This document shows, in pieces, positions 18,806 to 28,112 of a stretch of DNA of 64,000 bases. The stretch comes from Candidatus Aquiluna sp. XM-24bin5 (lineage in GTDB: Bacteria > Actinomycetota > Actinomycetia > Actinomycetales > Microbacteriaceae), in the NCBI GenBank assembly GCA_003149555.1, contig QCWE01000001.1, positions 832,546-896,545 of the forward strand, in the 5' to 3' direction. Numbering within the stretch: position 1 is the first letter of the stretch; each line of letters begins with the position of its first letter. Position numbers and translations under genes: made by a program. The notes beneath the pieces are model-generated. The model saw only the letters and a program-made list of their open reading frames with translations, searched no databases and was not told where the DNA came from.

Positions 18806-20341
18806 TTACCTGGACCTAGACCGGCGGTCTTTGGCTGCGTATAGCTTATTTGGGCGGTGCTTGGCCCGCAAGTCCTTTTTGACCTTGTTCTTATTTGGGG
18901 CATCAAACCGTGAGTCTCCAAAGTCCAAGGAGTCGACAACAGGTGGCGGGGCAATAGGTCCTGCAAGCTCCTCAATCAACTTGTCGCCTGGGAAGACCTG
19001 GTGGAAGATCGCTTCGCGATCTGCCATCTTCATGATGGTCTCGACCTTTCTAGTTCTGCCAACCGGAACAATCGACACCACGCTGCCGCTTCGGCCAGCG
19101 CGGCCGGTTCTTCCGGCTCTGTGGAGGTAAGTCTTGTAGTCCTCGGGGAGATCAAGCTGCACAACCAACTTCACGTCATCGACGTGAATACCTCTGGCGG
19201 CAACGTCTGTTGCAATCATGACCCTTGCCGCTCCCTTAGTGAAGCGCTCAAGGTTTCGGGTTCGCTGGGCTTGATTCAGGTCTCCATGCAGCCTTGCCGT
19301 TGGAACCCCAGCGTCATTTAGTGACTGGGCAAGAGCCTCTGCAGTCTGCTTGGTGCGGACAAAGACAATGCTCTTGCCTGAGCCCTGGACTAGACGGTGG
19401 AAAACCTTCGAGCGGTGACCAGGCTCGATGACCAAAACAATGTGGTCGATGTCCGAGGTCTCTTGGACCTCTCCTGGCACCTCATAGACAAAAGGCGACG
19501 GCATGAACTTGCGCACAAGTGCCGATACCTCTTTATCCAGGGTTGCAGAGAACAGTAGCTTCTGGCTCTCGCCGGTCTGCTCCAAGATTCGGGTCACTGG
19601 CTCAATAAAACCAAGGTCGCACATGTGGTCGGCCTCATCAACTACCACCTGGGTGCAGTCGGAGAGATCTACCAGCCCCTGGCGAATAAGGTCTTCTAGC
19701 CTGCCGGGAGTGGCAATGGCAATGTCGACTCCGCGCTTGAGCGCCTGCTCCTGCTTGAACTGAGAGACGCCGCCATAAATAGTGGTCGTAAAGAAACCAA
19801 CCGACTTGGCAATCGGGCCAAGGGTCTTGTTGATCTGCTCAGCGAGTTCTCTGGTTGGTGCAAGAACCAGCGCCCTCGGCTTACCCGGTACTCGGGTTTG
19901 GTTGCCGCCTGCTGCAAGCTTCACAACAAGTGGAACACCAAAGGCAATGGTCTTGCCGCTACCGGTCTTACCCCTACCTAGAACATGCTTGCCTTCGATT
20001 GCGGCGGGGATGGTTGCGGCTTGGATTGGGAACGGACTTACTGCTCCCTGTTTTGCAAGCTCTTGGGTGATGCGCTCTGGCAGCTCCATATCTTGAAAAG
20101 TTGCAAAGCTAGCGTGCTGAGTGGTTGATTCAAACCGCTCCTGCTTTTCAAAAGTTGGCTTTGCGGTCCTTGCCTTCGGGCTTTGACCCTGAGGCTTAGA
20201 GGCCTTGTGGCGAGGTTTGTAGTCGCCACGCTTTGAGGCGTAGCCTCTGCGGCCATTGGTTTTCGTAGGCGCGGCAGAAAATGATTTGTTTGACATCTTT
20301 GGGGGGTTATCTCTCTTTGGTGAAACCGGAGAGCCCGACAT
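18806..20341 (-). CDS. DEAD-box ATP-dependent RNA helicase
   Basis: 511 residues from the chosen ATG. Helicase motifs in order: GRGKTGSGKT (I), PTRELA (Ia), TPGRL (Ib), DEAD (II), SAT (III), ARGIHVDDV (V), HRAGRTGRAGRSG (VI). The first 60 residues are basic and low complexity, as in RNA-annealing tails of RhlE/CsdA-type proteins. TAGGCT lies 11 nt before the ATG at 20341, favouring it, with GTG at 20344 and ATG at 20296 as alternatives. It unwinds RNA in ribosome assembly or mRNA decay. It precedes the rplJL leader on the same strand. Confidence 0.93.
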   Translation of the reverse strand: MSGSPVSPKRDNPPKMSNKSFSAAPTKTNGRRGYASKRGDYKPRHKASKPQGQSPKARTAKPTFEKQERFESTTQHASFATFQDMELPERITQELAKQGAVSPFPIQAATIPAAIEGKHVLGRGKTGSGKTIAFGVPLVVKLAAGGNQTRVPGKPRALVLAPTRELAEQINKTLGPIAKSVGFFTTTIYGGVSQFKQEQALKRGVDIAIATPGRLEDLIRQGLVDLSDCTQVVVDEADHMCDLGFIEPVTRILEQTGESQKLLFSATLDKEVSALVRKFMPSPFVYEVPGEVQETSDIDHIVLVIEPGHRSKVFHRLVQGSGKSIVFVRTKQTAEALAQSLNDAGVPTARLHGDLNQAQRTRNLERFTKGAARVMIATDVAARGIHVDDVKLVVQLDLPEDYKTYLHRAGRTGRAGRSGSVVSIVPVGRTRKVETIMKMADREAIFHQVFPGDKLIEELAGPIAPPPVVDSLDFGDSRFDAPNKNKVKKDLRAKHRPNKLYAAKDRRSRSR

Positions 20342-20384
20342 CACATGTCTCAAGCCTAGGGGCTTTGCCCCCAAAAGGATAGTG

Positions 20385-20636
20385 CTAGCTGATTAGGCCG
20401 CGAACCTTCAGCTCTGCGTGGAGTATGGCATCAGAAGGCTCCACCAGGTGCGTGCCGTCCTTGAACCTGATCACTGGAATGTTGGTTCTGCCTGAAATCT
20501 CTTGCGCCTTGTCGGCATTCTCCTTGCTCTGCTCAACATCAAACTCGTCGTACTGAACCTCAAGGGTGTCAAGGAGTGACTTCGAACGGCGGCAATCGCC
20601 ACACCACTGTGCTCCGTAGTACTCAACCTCAGCCAT
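20385..20636 (-). CDS. Glutaredoxin-family protein (mycoredoxin-like)
   Basis: 83 residues. The redox motif WCGDC sits at residues 11-15, with the TNIPVIRF cis-proline loop and C-terminal acidic segment of the glutaredoxin fold. CGDCRR is typical of actinobacterial glutaredoxin-like proteins that reduce protein or mycothiol mixed disulphides; which substrate applies is unknown. GAGG precedes the ATG by 7 nt. It follows the HAD phosphatase gene with a 2-nt gap and so shares its transcript. Confidence 0.85.
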   Translation of the reverse strand: MAEVEYYGAQWCGDCRRSKSLLDTLEVQYDEFDVEQSKENADKAQEISGRTNIPVIRFKDGTHLVEPSDAILHAELKVRGLIS

Positions 20637-20638
20637 GG

Positions 20639-21280
20639 TTACCTCAATCTGTTGCTATCTGGTATTTCTAATTCGCCAGTTGAAAATCTAATTCCTTCAA
20701 GCGAAGACACAACAACGTTTGCCTCTGTCTCCATGGCAGCATGGCCAACGCCCATCACTGCAAATGCTCCCGCTGCAATGCCTGCTCTGATACCAGAGGG
20801 CGCATCTTCAAAGACCACGCACTCAGCAATTGGGATTCCTAGATTCTGAGCCCCTTTTAGATACGGCTCTGGGTTTGGCTTGCCGCTGGTGACATCGTCG
20901 GCGCTAACTAGCTCAGCCGGAACAGGCAGGCCAGCAGCTTGCAGCCTTCCCTCTCCAAGCTGTCTCCCTGCAGAGGTGACAACGGTCCAGGTTCCAGGCT
21001 GCAGTTGGGCTAGGAGCTCGCGAGCGCCGGGCATGGGTTTGGTGGTTTTCGTTAGCTCTAGCTCAAGCCTGTTGATTTCATCAAGTGCTTCCTGGAAGAG
21101 CTCCTCTGTCACCAGATCTCTCACAATTTCGCTGGCTGGTCTGCCGTGGTGCGCGTAGGTCAACTTGAACTCGGGTGCGTAAGTTTTTGCCCACTCTCCC
21201 CAGGAGCCATCTACCGAACCCATTGAATCGACCAGCACTCCGTCGTTATCGAAGAGTAGGCCGGAAGCCTGAAAAATCAT
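20639..21280 (-). CDS. HAD-superfamily sugar-phosphate phosphatase (subfamily IA)
   Basis: 213 residues. HAD motifs: FDNDGVLVDS (I, nucleophile Asp), VVTSAGR (II), SGKPNPEPYL (III) and VFEDAPSGIRAG (IV). The alpha-helical cap follows motif I. Layout matches beta-phosphoglucomutase/2-deoxyglucose-6-phosphatase-like enzymes; the substrate cannot be told from sequence. The ATG immediately follows the TAG of the upstream membrane-protein gene. Confidence 0.88.
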   Translation of the reverse strand: MIFQASGLLFDNDGVLVDSMGSVDGSWGEWAKTYAPEFKLTYAHHGRPASEIVRDLVTEELFQEALDEINRLELELTKTTKPMPGARELLAQLQPGTWTVVTSAGRQLGEGRLQAAGLPVPAELVSADDVTSGKPNPEPYLKGAQNLGIPIAECVVFEDAPSGIRAGIAAGAFAVMGVGHAAMETEANVVVSSLEGIRFSTGELEIPDSNRLR

Positions 21281-22315
21281 CTAGTTCGTCTTAGCTTCCT
21301 CGTTGCGAATAACGATGGTGCGGTAGATGCCCCACTCAGCAAGAAGCAGCAAAAGTATCGGTGGCAACATGTCCTCAATTAGCCAACCGATGGAGGGCGC
21401 AACGAGCGTTCTCTCAAAGTTGTAGACCTCTTTGCCATCAACCATGTCCATGCGGTCGGTGTATTCAATCAGGCTATCTACCCCGGCAAAGCCTAGAGAG
21501 AAAGCCATGATCAACACCACAACCCCGAAAACAATAGAAAGAACGAAGTTGAGGTTCACCGCTGCCACACCACTCTTGCGCTCTCTCGGTGGCAGCGCCC
21601 TTGCCGACTTAGCCCGAGCGGCGAAGGTGGTGCCGAGAATTATCGAGATCCCGATGATGGCCTGAATTATGACCCAGATCCATGCGTCCAAAGAGGTCTT
21701 CGTGATGTCGTAAACCGTGAGCCCAAAGATGATTGCAATTGCGGTGCCGATAACTGGAACCGCATATGCAAGGCCAACGGCCCTCTGCAGCTTTGCCCGG
21801 TCTTCGTCTTTTTCGCCCTCTGGGATATCGGGTGCATTTTTTCTAAAAACAAAGGCAGATAGCAGGGTATAAACAACCAAAGCCGTTGCCAGAACAATGG
21901 GCAGATATACGTTTACAAGCCTCATCCAAATAGGTTCGTCGCGCATGTCGTAGCTGTTCCAAGCACCAAGGAAGTTGCCGACCCCAAAGACAGCTCCCGC
22001 GACCAACGAGAGAATCACGGCGAGGTTTGTAAACCTGTGGGCAGATTTTGATAGCGGGTGCTCCCAGCTGACTCGGAGGCTCACCGCACTATGCAAAGAC
22101 CTCAGCGCCACCAGCGCGAACACTGTTATCCCGGCAAGAAAGATGTAGATCTGCCACTGGATTGAAGCGTCTGGATAGATTGGTCCATCCTCTGCCCATT
22201 GGGTGTCGGGGGCAACCATGTCAACATAGCTGCCGGCCATAAACAGGACCCAGGTGAGGATTAGTGCAAGGAGAGGGTTGCGTATTGAACGCTTCGCAGT
22301 TGCGATTTGAGCCAT
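21281..22315 (-). CDS. Unknown polytopic membrane protein
   Basis: 344 residues, not assigned to a family. Eight or so hydrophobic segments are visible, beginning LLALILTWVLFMAGSYV near residue 15; a short charged cytoplasmic stretch (KNAPDIPEGEKDEDRAKLQR) lies mid-protein and a basic one (RAKSARALPPRERKSG) later. No catalytic motif or transporter signature is apparent. TAGGCT 6 nt before the ATG supports a leaderless start. It heads a minus-strand operon with the HAD phosphatase and glutaredoxin and diverges from the PfkB kinase gene. Confidence 0.7.
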   Translation of the reverse strand: MAQIATAKRSIRNPLLALILTWVLFMAGSYVDMVAPDTQWAEDGPIYPDASIQWQIYIFLAGITVFALVALRSLHSAVSLRVSWEHPLSKSAHRFTNLAVILSLVAGAVFGVGNFLGAWNSYDMRDEPIWMRLVNVYLPIVLATALVVYTLLSAFVFRKNAPDIPEGEKDEDRAKLQRAVGLAYAVPVIGTAIAIIFGLTVYDITKTSLDAWIWVIIQAIIGISIILGTTFAARAKSARALPPRERKSGVAAVNLNFVLSIVFGVVVLIMAFSLGFAGVDSLIEYTDRMDMVDGKEVYNFERTLVAPSIGWLIEDMLPPILLLLLAEWGIYRTIVIRNEEAKTN

Positions 22316-22337
22316 ACCTAAAGCCTAGACTTGCGGC
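22316..22337. promoter_or_regulatory. Divergent leaderless promoters with overlapping -10 hexamers
   Basis: Only 22 bp separate the two start codons. TAGACT (22326-22331) sits 6 nt before the plus-strand ATG at 22338, and TAGGCT (22327-22322, minus) sits 6 nt before the ATG at 22315. The hexamers share the TA at 22326-22327, so polymerase can occupy only one at a time. Confidence 0.6.
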
Positions 22338-23309
22338 ATGATTTTGGTAATTGGCGAGGCACTGATTGACCTAATTGGCGAAGAAGGCTCAGGTGGCCAT
22401 TACACCGCAGTAGTTGGCGGAGCCAATGCCAATGTCGCGCTTGCTCTTGCCCTTAGAGGCGAGGGGCAACGCTTCTTGGGTCGAATCTCAAAAGATGGCT
22501 TCGGAAGGCAGATTGCCAATCACCTCTCATCGCAGGGCGTGGATCTATCGCTTTCAATAGATGCGGAGGAACAAACCACTCTTGCGGTTGCAACCATTGA
22601 TACCGCCGGCGTTGCCTCCTACTCCTTCTATACAAAAGACACTGCCGACTGGGGCTGGACTCCCAGTGAGCTACCCGATTTGGATTTGGTTACCTCTTTG
22701 AATACCCAAGCCATTCAATACGGCTGCCTTGGTATGGCTATTGGCCCGGGAAACCTAGTAATTGAGGCCTGGCTGAGGGAGTTTTTTGACAAGGACCTGC
22801 TAACGCTCTCGCATGATCTAAACATTCGTCCGGCCCTTGGCTTCGAAAGAGAAGCTGAGCTGGCGCGAGTCCTGAGAGTCAATGGCCAAAGTCACATCAT
22901 CAAGGCCTCGGATGCTGACATCGAGTGGCTATATGGTCTAGAGCCAGGCGCCGAATTAGGTGAAATTGCCGCTGGATGGTCTAAGGGGAAGCTCGTTGTA
23001 GTAACCAAGGGGCCAGATGGGGTAAGCCTCTACCGAGACGGTGTGCGACTCGATGCACCTGGACACAAGGTGAACCTTGTCGACACCGTTGGTGCAGGAG
23101 ATACGTTTATGGCCAACTTCTTGGGAGAGCTTAGGCTCCTCGACGCTCTTGGCGGCAATCCCCTGTCACGGCTTTCGCGACTGAGTGATCAAGACCTAAT
23201 CCAAGCCGCACTGACTGCTAACGCAGCAGCGGCGATTGTTTGTGAGAGGCAAGGCTGCCAGCCACCTACCCTGCAGGAGACTCGCTCACGAGCTCTAGAG
23301 TCGTTGTGA
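22338..23309 (+). CDS. PfkB-family carbohydrate kinase (fructokinase-like)
   Basis: 323 residues. The PfkB signatures are present: GGANANVALALALRG near residue 30 and DTVGAGDTFMANFLG near residue 247, containing the catalytic Asp and anion hole. It phosphorylates a sugar, most likely fructose, with ATP; ribokinase or adenosine kinase roles are less likely from the N-terminal VIGEALIDLI. The 3' end overlaps the opposing histidine kinase gene by 44 nt. Confidence 0.88.
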   Translation: MILVIGEALIDLIGEEGSGGHYTAVVGGANANVALALALRGEGQRFLGRISKDGFGRQIANHLSSQGVDLSLSIDAEEQTTLAVATIDTAGVASYSFYTKDTADWGWTPSELPDLDLVTSLNTQAIQYGCLGMAIGPGNLVIEAWLREFFDKDLLTLSHDLNIRPALGFEREAELARVLRVNGQSHIIKASDADIEWLYGLEPGAELGEIAAGWSKGKLVVVTKGPDGVSLYRDGVRLDAPGHKVNLVDTVGAGDTFMANFLGELRLLDALGGNPLSRLSRLSDQDLIQAALTANAAAAIVCERQGCQPPTLQETRSRALESL

Positions 23310-25014
23310 TTTCGGCCGTGAGCAGCACACCGTCATCGACATTCTCGAGCTTGTGCCACGCGCTCAACTGATCAAGGAGCTTCTTCCCCGCGGCCTCGCT
23401 CAGGTTAGCTAATGGTGTCCCGTTATTCCAGACCGAAAGCTGCAGGCCCAGCTCAGAAGCGTTGACTTGAAGCCTTACTAAAGTTGCCTCGCCGTGCTTC
23501 ACCGCATTGGTGACCGCCTCGCGCAAAACCTCAAACACGCACCTAGCGATGCCCTCGTCCTTTTCGAGAAGTGATCTCGCCTTGCTCCCGATTTCGACCT
23601 CTATCTCAAGGGTTCCCTCCCAAAGAACTTGGAGGTCATCAACAAGCTTCTCAAAAGAGGAGCCGTCCAGGTAGTCGGACTGATCGAGCCGATTCAAGCT
23701 CTCTCTAATTTCAACAATTAGTTCGGTTATCTTCTCCGAGTCCCCCGCTCCCATTTTCGAGATGGTCTTTGAAAGGGCCGTAAGTTTTGACTGGATTGAG
23801 CCGTGGAGCTCAAGGGCCAAGTTTCGTTGCCTGAGCCATATCTGCTGACGCAGCCGAGCATTTACAGTGCCAAGTTCGGTCAAAACTATGGCTAGCTCAT
23901 CCAGCGTTTTGTTCCAGCCGGCATTCAGAAGGCTGAATGCGTATGTCAGCTGTGAGGCAAGGAACACGTAGGAAGATGCCTGCCAGACCAACGCGTCTGT
24001 TGCAGCAAGGCCGAGAGTGACTGCCAGCCAGCCGCCAAAGGCACCCATCACAAGGCCGTGAACACCGTGGAATATTGCAAGCTGAATCGAGCCAAGCTGC
24101 AAGTGTGCAAACTGGCGAATCATTGTGAGGGTGATAAGAACTGGCCCCGCGGCCGCTGCGACAGTGAGCACGCCTTGGGAAAGATTTGAGGCAACTATCT
24201 GGGCATTGAGGCTGACCGTCAAAAGGATGATCGCAAAGAACCAAATCCTGAAACTTTCTGCAACCGCGATCTTGTCCGGAAAGGACAGGCGGCTTCTTGA
24301 TGTGAAGGGCGCTCTCTCAACTTGGCTGAGCGACTGCGTCTGAACGAGCTCTTGAGAAACGGGCCGAACGACGTCGTTGGTAATGCCTTCCAGCCTGATA
24401 AGCGCCTGACGATACTCAACCTGGCTTGGTGATTTCTCAAAAAGCTTTTGCAGCTCCCACATCGCAGGAGTCAACAACTGAGTCACTCGATCCCGCTGAC
24501 GCTGGGTCGCTGCGTTCACTCTTTCTCTGTAGCCGGCGCGAAGCTGGGCTAGCTCCATTCGCTCTTGTTCAAGCTCTCTAAGTTTTCTTCTAAATTCCAG
24601 GTAGCTCTCCACCACCGCATTGGAGGAGAAATATGCCGAGATTACAAATACTGGACCGCCAACAAGCCGAAAAAACACCTCGGAACCCTCCAGTGAAAAA
24701 AGCCCTAGGGCTGACCCCAGCAGCAAAATGGTTAGCCCTCTAAGAAACCCCGCGATTCCAAGGATTCCGATGGCAGCCGGCCAACGTCTGGACTTCTGTC
24801 CTCTGTAGAGCCTCGCGGCCAACTCGATTGTTACTGCAGTGGTGGCATATCCGAGAGTGCCAACCCAGAACCAGAGAAGCGGATCCCCGCCAAAACGCTC
24901 CTGTTCAAAGAGCGCCGCCGTCAAATACGCCGGGATTGCAAACACCAGATGGTTTCGCCAATTGAAGACGGTTTCCGACTCTAGGGAGGAGGAAGGCCTG
25001 GCGAGTTCAGTCAA
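23266..25014 (-). CDS. Membrane histidine kinase-like protein with degenerate ATPase domain
   Basis: 582 residues. Membrane block one spans about residues 20-125, then a basic coiled-coil-like region (LRELEQERMELAQLRAGYRE), a second membrane block at about 255-370, a DHp-like helix with a candidate phospho-His in LALELHGSIQSKL, and a HATPase-like end. The N-box EAVTNAVKHG is intact, but the expected DNGxG becomes WNNGTP and no GxGL box follows, so ATP binding may be weak. It starts 2 nt after the response-regulator gene. The signal sensed is unknown. Confidence 0.8.
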   Translation of the reverse strand: MTELARPSSSLESETVFNWRNHLVFAIPAYLTAALFEQERFGGDPLLWFWVGTLGYATTAVTIELAARLYRGQKSRRWPAAIGILGIAGFLRGLTILLLGSALGLFSLEGSEVFFRLVGGPVFVISAYFSSNAVVESYLEFRRKLRELEQERMELAQLRAGYRERVNAATQRQRDRVTQLLTPAMWELQKLFEKSPSQVEYRQALIRLEGITNDVVRPVSQELVQTQSLSQVERAPFTSRSRLSFPDKIAVAESFRIWFFAIILLTVSLNAQIVASNLSQGVLTVAAAAGPVLITLTMIRQFAHLQLGSIQLAIFHGVHGLVMGAFGGWLAVTLGLAATDALVWQASSYVFLASQLTYAFSLLNAGWNKTLDELAIVLTELGTVNARLRQQIWLRQRNLALELHGSIQSKLTALSKTISKMGAGDSEKITELIVEIRESLNRLDQSDYLDGSSFEKLVDDLQVLWEGTLEIEVEIGSKARSLLEKDEGIARCVFEVLREAVTNAVKHGEATLVRLQVNASELGLQLSVWNNGTPLANLSEAAGKKLLDQLSAWHKLENVDDGVLLTAEITTTLELVSESPAG

Positions 25015-25016
25015 GG

Positions 25017-25697
25017 CTAACCGGCCGAGAGCTTGTGGAACTTGCTCGATGCCTCAACCCTTGCGTTGCTCCCCTTGGGGTCAATCCCGAGAACCTCAAA
25101 TATTCGCGAAAGCATTGACTCCACAGCCCTAGTTGAGGTGCCACGGATATCGGCAATCTGCTGATTCGTCTTTCCCTCGGCAACGAGCCTGAGGGTGGCA
25201 ATCTGACGCTGAGAGAGGTTGGCGAAGGGGCGATTTGAGGAGAGGTCGTGGCGGTATTGCTTAGTGACCCTGTCCCGAAGTACTGCCTCTAGGGCCTCCA
25301 GGAGCTCCGCTGTTGACTCAATAGCGCCCTTGCGAATGTAGGCCTGGTTCTTGGTTACCTTCCGCGGCTCGCCTTGGCCAAATCTCGGGTCGGGGAGATT
25401 AGTCAAAAAGACAACCCCAATGTCTGGCCTCTGACGCGAGATGACCTCGGCTAAATCGAGACCACTAGGTCCCGGGCCAAGCTCGATGTCAACAACTAGG
25501 GCATCTGGGTCAACGGATTTGATCGCGCGCTTTGCATCGGTCGCGTTTGCTGCGGTCGTGACTACGAAGCCGCTAGCTTCGATGGATTTAGCAATTAGGT
25601 CGCGAAGCAGCGGCTCGTCCTCGACAAGCAGAACATGCCGGGTTGCGATACCTACCTCTTTTGAGCCCACAGGTTCAGTCTGGACTGCCAAAAACAT
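25017..25697 (-). CDS. NarL/FixJ-family response regulator
   Basis: 226 residues from the ATG at 25697, chosen over the longer frame to 25745 because TATGCT lies exactly 6 nt upstream. The receiver domain is intact: acidic VEDEP, phospho-acceptor VVDIEL, switch Thr in VFLTN, Lys in YIRKG. The C-terminal LuxR-type helix-turn-helix is LSQRQIATLRLVAEGKTNQQIA. It pairs with the downstream membrane kinase (2-nt gap). A 14-bp palindrome lies just upstream of the -10. Confidence 0.9.
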   Translation of the reverse strand: MFLAVQTEPVGSKEVGIATRHVLLVEDEPLLRDLIAKSIEASGFVVTTAANATDAKRAIKSVDPDALVVDIELGPGPSGLDLAEVISRQRPDIGVVFLTNLPDPRFGQGEPRKVTKNQAYIRKGAIESTAELLEALEAVLRDRVTKQYRHDLSSNRPFANLSQRQIATLRLVAEGKTNQQIADIRGTSTRAVESMLSRIFEVLGIDPKGSNARVEASSKFHKLSAG

Positions 25698-25712
25698 AGC
25701 TTGAGCATAGTA

Positions 25713-25726
25713 TTCGGATATCCGAA
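25713..25726. promoter_or_regulatory. 14-bp palindrome upstream of the response regulator gene
   Basis: TTCGGATATCCGAA is self-complementary and lies 3 bp upstream of the TATGCT -10 (25704-25709) of the response-regulator gene, between it and the divergent nuclease gene. It is well placed for autoregulation. Confidence 0.4.
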
Positions 25727-25783
25727 GATTTTCGCGAGGCCGCAATCACGCAAATTGTCTCCCTCTCGTGAAAGCCTTTAGGG

Positions 25784-27370
25784 GTGAAAAAGCGTGGTAG
25801 CCACTGGAGCTTCGACTCAAGAGACCTAATGAGGGCAAAATGCTCACATTGCGTCCGTCTGGCCACCGCAAGAGAGCTTGATGTCTCAGGAGTGAGGGAG
25901 CTCACCGACCAATTCAAGGTTCAGCCAGACAACTTGGCTATTCGCTACGGCATGAGGTTTGAAGAGGATCTTGAAAATGAGCTAATCGCCAATCTCGGTG
26001 ACAAAGTGCAAATGCCCGCAGATAGAAACCTTGATTCGACTCTCGAGCTTATGAATGAGGGTGTGCCGGTCATCTACCAGGGCGTTCTTCAAGGTGGCTC
26101 TGGCTCCATGGCATTTTCGGGAAGACCTGACTTCTTGCTCCGAAGTGACTACCGCTTTGAATTCACCTCTTCTGGTTTGAGCGCAAAGCAGGTAGATGGT
26201 TGGTCTGGCGGTTATACCGCATGGGATGCCAAGCTCTCTAGCTCACCCAAGCCCGAGTATCAGAACCAGGTGGGGCTGTATGCGGACGTACTAAAAGAGC
26301 TTGGTTACCTGGCCGAAAACAACCACGGTCTCATCCTGGGTTCCAGAGAGCTCGCAACCTTTGGAGCCGATGCGCTCATTTCTCAGATGATTGGCGATCG
26401 CAATGCCTATCTGAAGAAGGTCTTTGCGTTCATAGACGAAGACCCACAGCGAGTAGAGGACATTGGGGCTCTAATTTGCGACGCCTCCAGCTACTGCGAT
26501 ATTTGCGAGTATCCGGATCTATGTCAGCACCAAAGAGTTGAGACCAATCACCTGCAGCTTGTTGCCGGGATCACTAGGCCTCAGATCGAATCGCTCAACA
26601 GGGCAGGCACCAAGACAGTTCGCCAGCTAGCAGAAAGAAGCGAACCGACGGACAAGCTCTCTAAAGAGACAGTTGCCAAGCTCGCAATGCAAGCACGTCT
26701 GCAGCAGCACACCTACGACATCGGCGAGCACATTGTTGAGGTGGTGCATCCGGAGGAGCTCCAGAAGCTTCCCCCTGAGAACGAAGGGGACATATTTTTT
26801 GACCTTGAGGGCTTTACGTTCTTTGCCGAACCGGGAGGCCTCGAATACCTCTTTGGCTACACATCAATTGATGGTGGTGAGAGGTTTCATGCCGACTGGG
26901 CCGATACCCGAGAAGAGGAAAAAGAGATCTTCGAAAAGTTCATGCACGATCTGATGAACAGGCTGCAGTCTTATCCCGATGCCAAGGTCTATCACTACGC
27001 CAACTATGAACAGGCCGCCCTCAAGAAACTCGCCGAGCGCCACGGCTCTTATGAAGCCGAGGTCGCTGAAGTTCTCAACGGCGGGGTCTTCATAGATCTC
27101 TACAAACTCGTCAAGGCCTCGATCATGATTTCCCAAGAGAGCTACAGCATCAAAAAACTCGAGAACTACTACAGCTTCGACAGGGCCTCAGAGGTCAAGG
27201 AGGCCATGGGGTCGATGGAGTACTACGACCAATACCTAAGTGCTCTCGCAGAGGATAAAGACGCGGCAGAAAACCTAAAGCGCCAGGTGATTGCATACAA
27301 CCAAGATGATTGTGCAAGCACGCTGGCGCTTACTAGGTGGCTTAGGTCTTTAGTAAACCGAGACGTCTAG
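25784..27370 (+). CDS. TM0106-family RecB-like nuclease, stand-alone (no helicase domain)
   Basis: 528 residues from GTG at 25784. The N-terminal half is Cas4/RecB-like: CSHC near residue 20, GRPDFLLR, a [10 protein letters not shown] active-site segment, then [12 protein letters not shown], so four or more cysteines could hold an Fe-S cluster. A helix-hairpin-like link ([19 protein letters not shown]) follows. The C-terminal half is the RNase H-like YprB fold ([28 protein letters not shown]). Many actinobacterial relatives continue into an SF1 helicase; here the gene stops and overlaps rplA by 21 nt. The role, presumably DNA repair, is unproven. Confidence 0.82.
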   Translation: MKKRGSHWSFDSRDLMRAKCSHCVRLATARELDVSGVRELTDQFKVQPDNLAIRYGMRFEEDLENELIANLGDKVQMPADRNLDSTLELMNEGVPVIYQGVLQGGSGSMAFSGRPDFLLRSDYRFEFTSSGLSAKQVDGWSGGYTAWDAKLSSSPKPEYQNQVGLYADVLKELGYLAENNHGLILGSRELATFGADALISQMIGDRNAYLKKVFAFIDEDPQRVEDIGALICDASSYCDICEYPDLCQHQRVETNHLQLVAGITRPQIESLNRAGTKTVRQLAERSEPTDKLSKETVAKLAMQARLQQHTYDIGEHIVEVVHPEELQKLPPENEGDIFFDLEGFTFFAEPGGLEYLFGYTSIDGGERFHADWADTREEEKEIFEKFMHDLMNRLQSYPDAKVYHYANYEQAALKKLAERHGSYEAEVAEVLNGGVFIDLYKLVKASIMISQESYSIKKLENYYSFDRASEVKEAMGSMEYYDQYLSALAEDKDAAENLKRQVIAYNQDDCASTLALTRWLRSLVNRDV

Positions 27371-28039
27371 CGGGATGCCTGGACCAAAAGTGGTCGATAC
27401 GGCACCCTTCTGAATGTACTTTCCCTTTGAGGTTGCAGGCTTGAGCCTTACTACCTCCTCGATGGCAGCATTCAGGTTGTCCTTCAGCTGGTCCGCAGAA
27501 AAGCTTGCCTTGCCCACAATGAAGTGAAGGTTTGACTGCTTGTCGATACGGAACTCGATCTTTCCGCCCTTGATGTCCTGGACTGCCTTTGCGGTGTCCA
27601 TGGTGACGGTTCCGGTCTTTGGGTTAGGCATTAGGTTACGAGGACCCAGGACCTTACCCAGACGTCCAACCTTGCCCATTAGATCTGGGGTTGCAACTGC
27701 TGAGTCAAAGTCGGTCCAACCGGCCTCAACCTTGGCGATTAGGTCGTCATCGCCGACCTCATCAGCACCGGCTGCCTTTGCTGCGTCTGCTGCGGCACCT
27801 GTAGCAAACACAATCACCTTGGCCGTTTTACCGGTTCCATGAGGGAGGGAAACCGTGCCACGAATCATCTGGTCGGCTTTTCTTGGGTCAACCCCAAGCT
27901 TGAGGGCAACCTCTACGGTTGAGTTCTTCTTCGCGCCCGCGGTCTCAACAGCAAGTGTTGCTGCCTCGGCGGTTGAGTAGAAGCGACCCTCTTCAATTTT
28001 CTTTGCGGCATCCTGATATGCCTTTGAGCGCTTTGCCAT
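27350..28039 (-). CDS. rplA: 50S ribosomal protein L1
   Basis: 229 residues, standard L1. Motifs include [30 protein letters not shown] and [23 protein letters not shown]1 forms the mobile stalk guarding tRNA exit and can repress its own operon. The gene lies 73 nt after rplK and its end overlaps the opposing nuclease gene by 21 nt, so rplJL does not follow it directly. Confidence 0.98.
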   Translation of the reverse strand: MAKRSKAYQDAAKKIEEGRFYSTAEAATLAVETAGAKKNSTVEVALKLGVDPRKADQMIRGTVSLPHGTGKTAKVIVFATGAAADAAKAAGADEVGDDDLIAKVEAGWTDFDSAVATPDLMGKVGRLGKVLGPRNLMPNPKTGTVTMDTAKAVQDIKGGKIEFRIDKQSNLHFIVGKASFSADQLKDNLNAAIEEVVRLKPATSKGKYIQKGAVSTTFGPGIPLDVSVY

Positions 28040-28112
28040 TCTGCTTTTCCTTTTCGGTCACAGTTCGTGGTTTCTGGGGAAGCGAACCCCTCCCACGAGC
28101 TTTATTGGTTGG

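Noticed and set aside
20359..20371. GGGGC-TTT-GCCCC hairpin as a terminator after glutaredoxin
   Set aside because: Short stem with no T-run on either strand.
25784..27370. Cas4 gene of a CRISPR system
   Set aside because: The C-terminal RNase H-like half marks it as TM0106 family, and no array or other cas gene is present.
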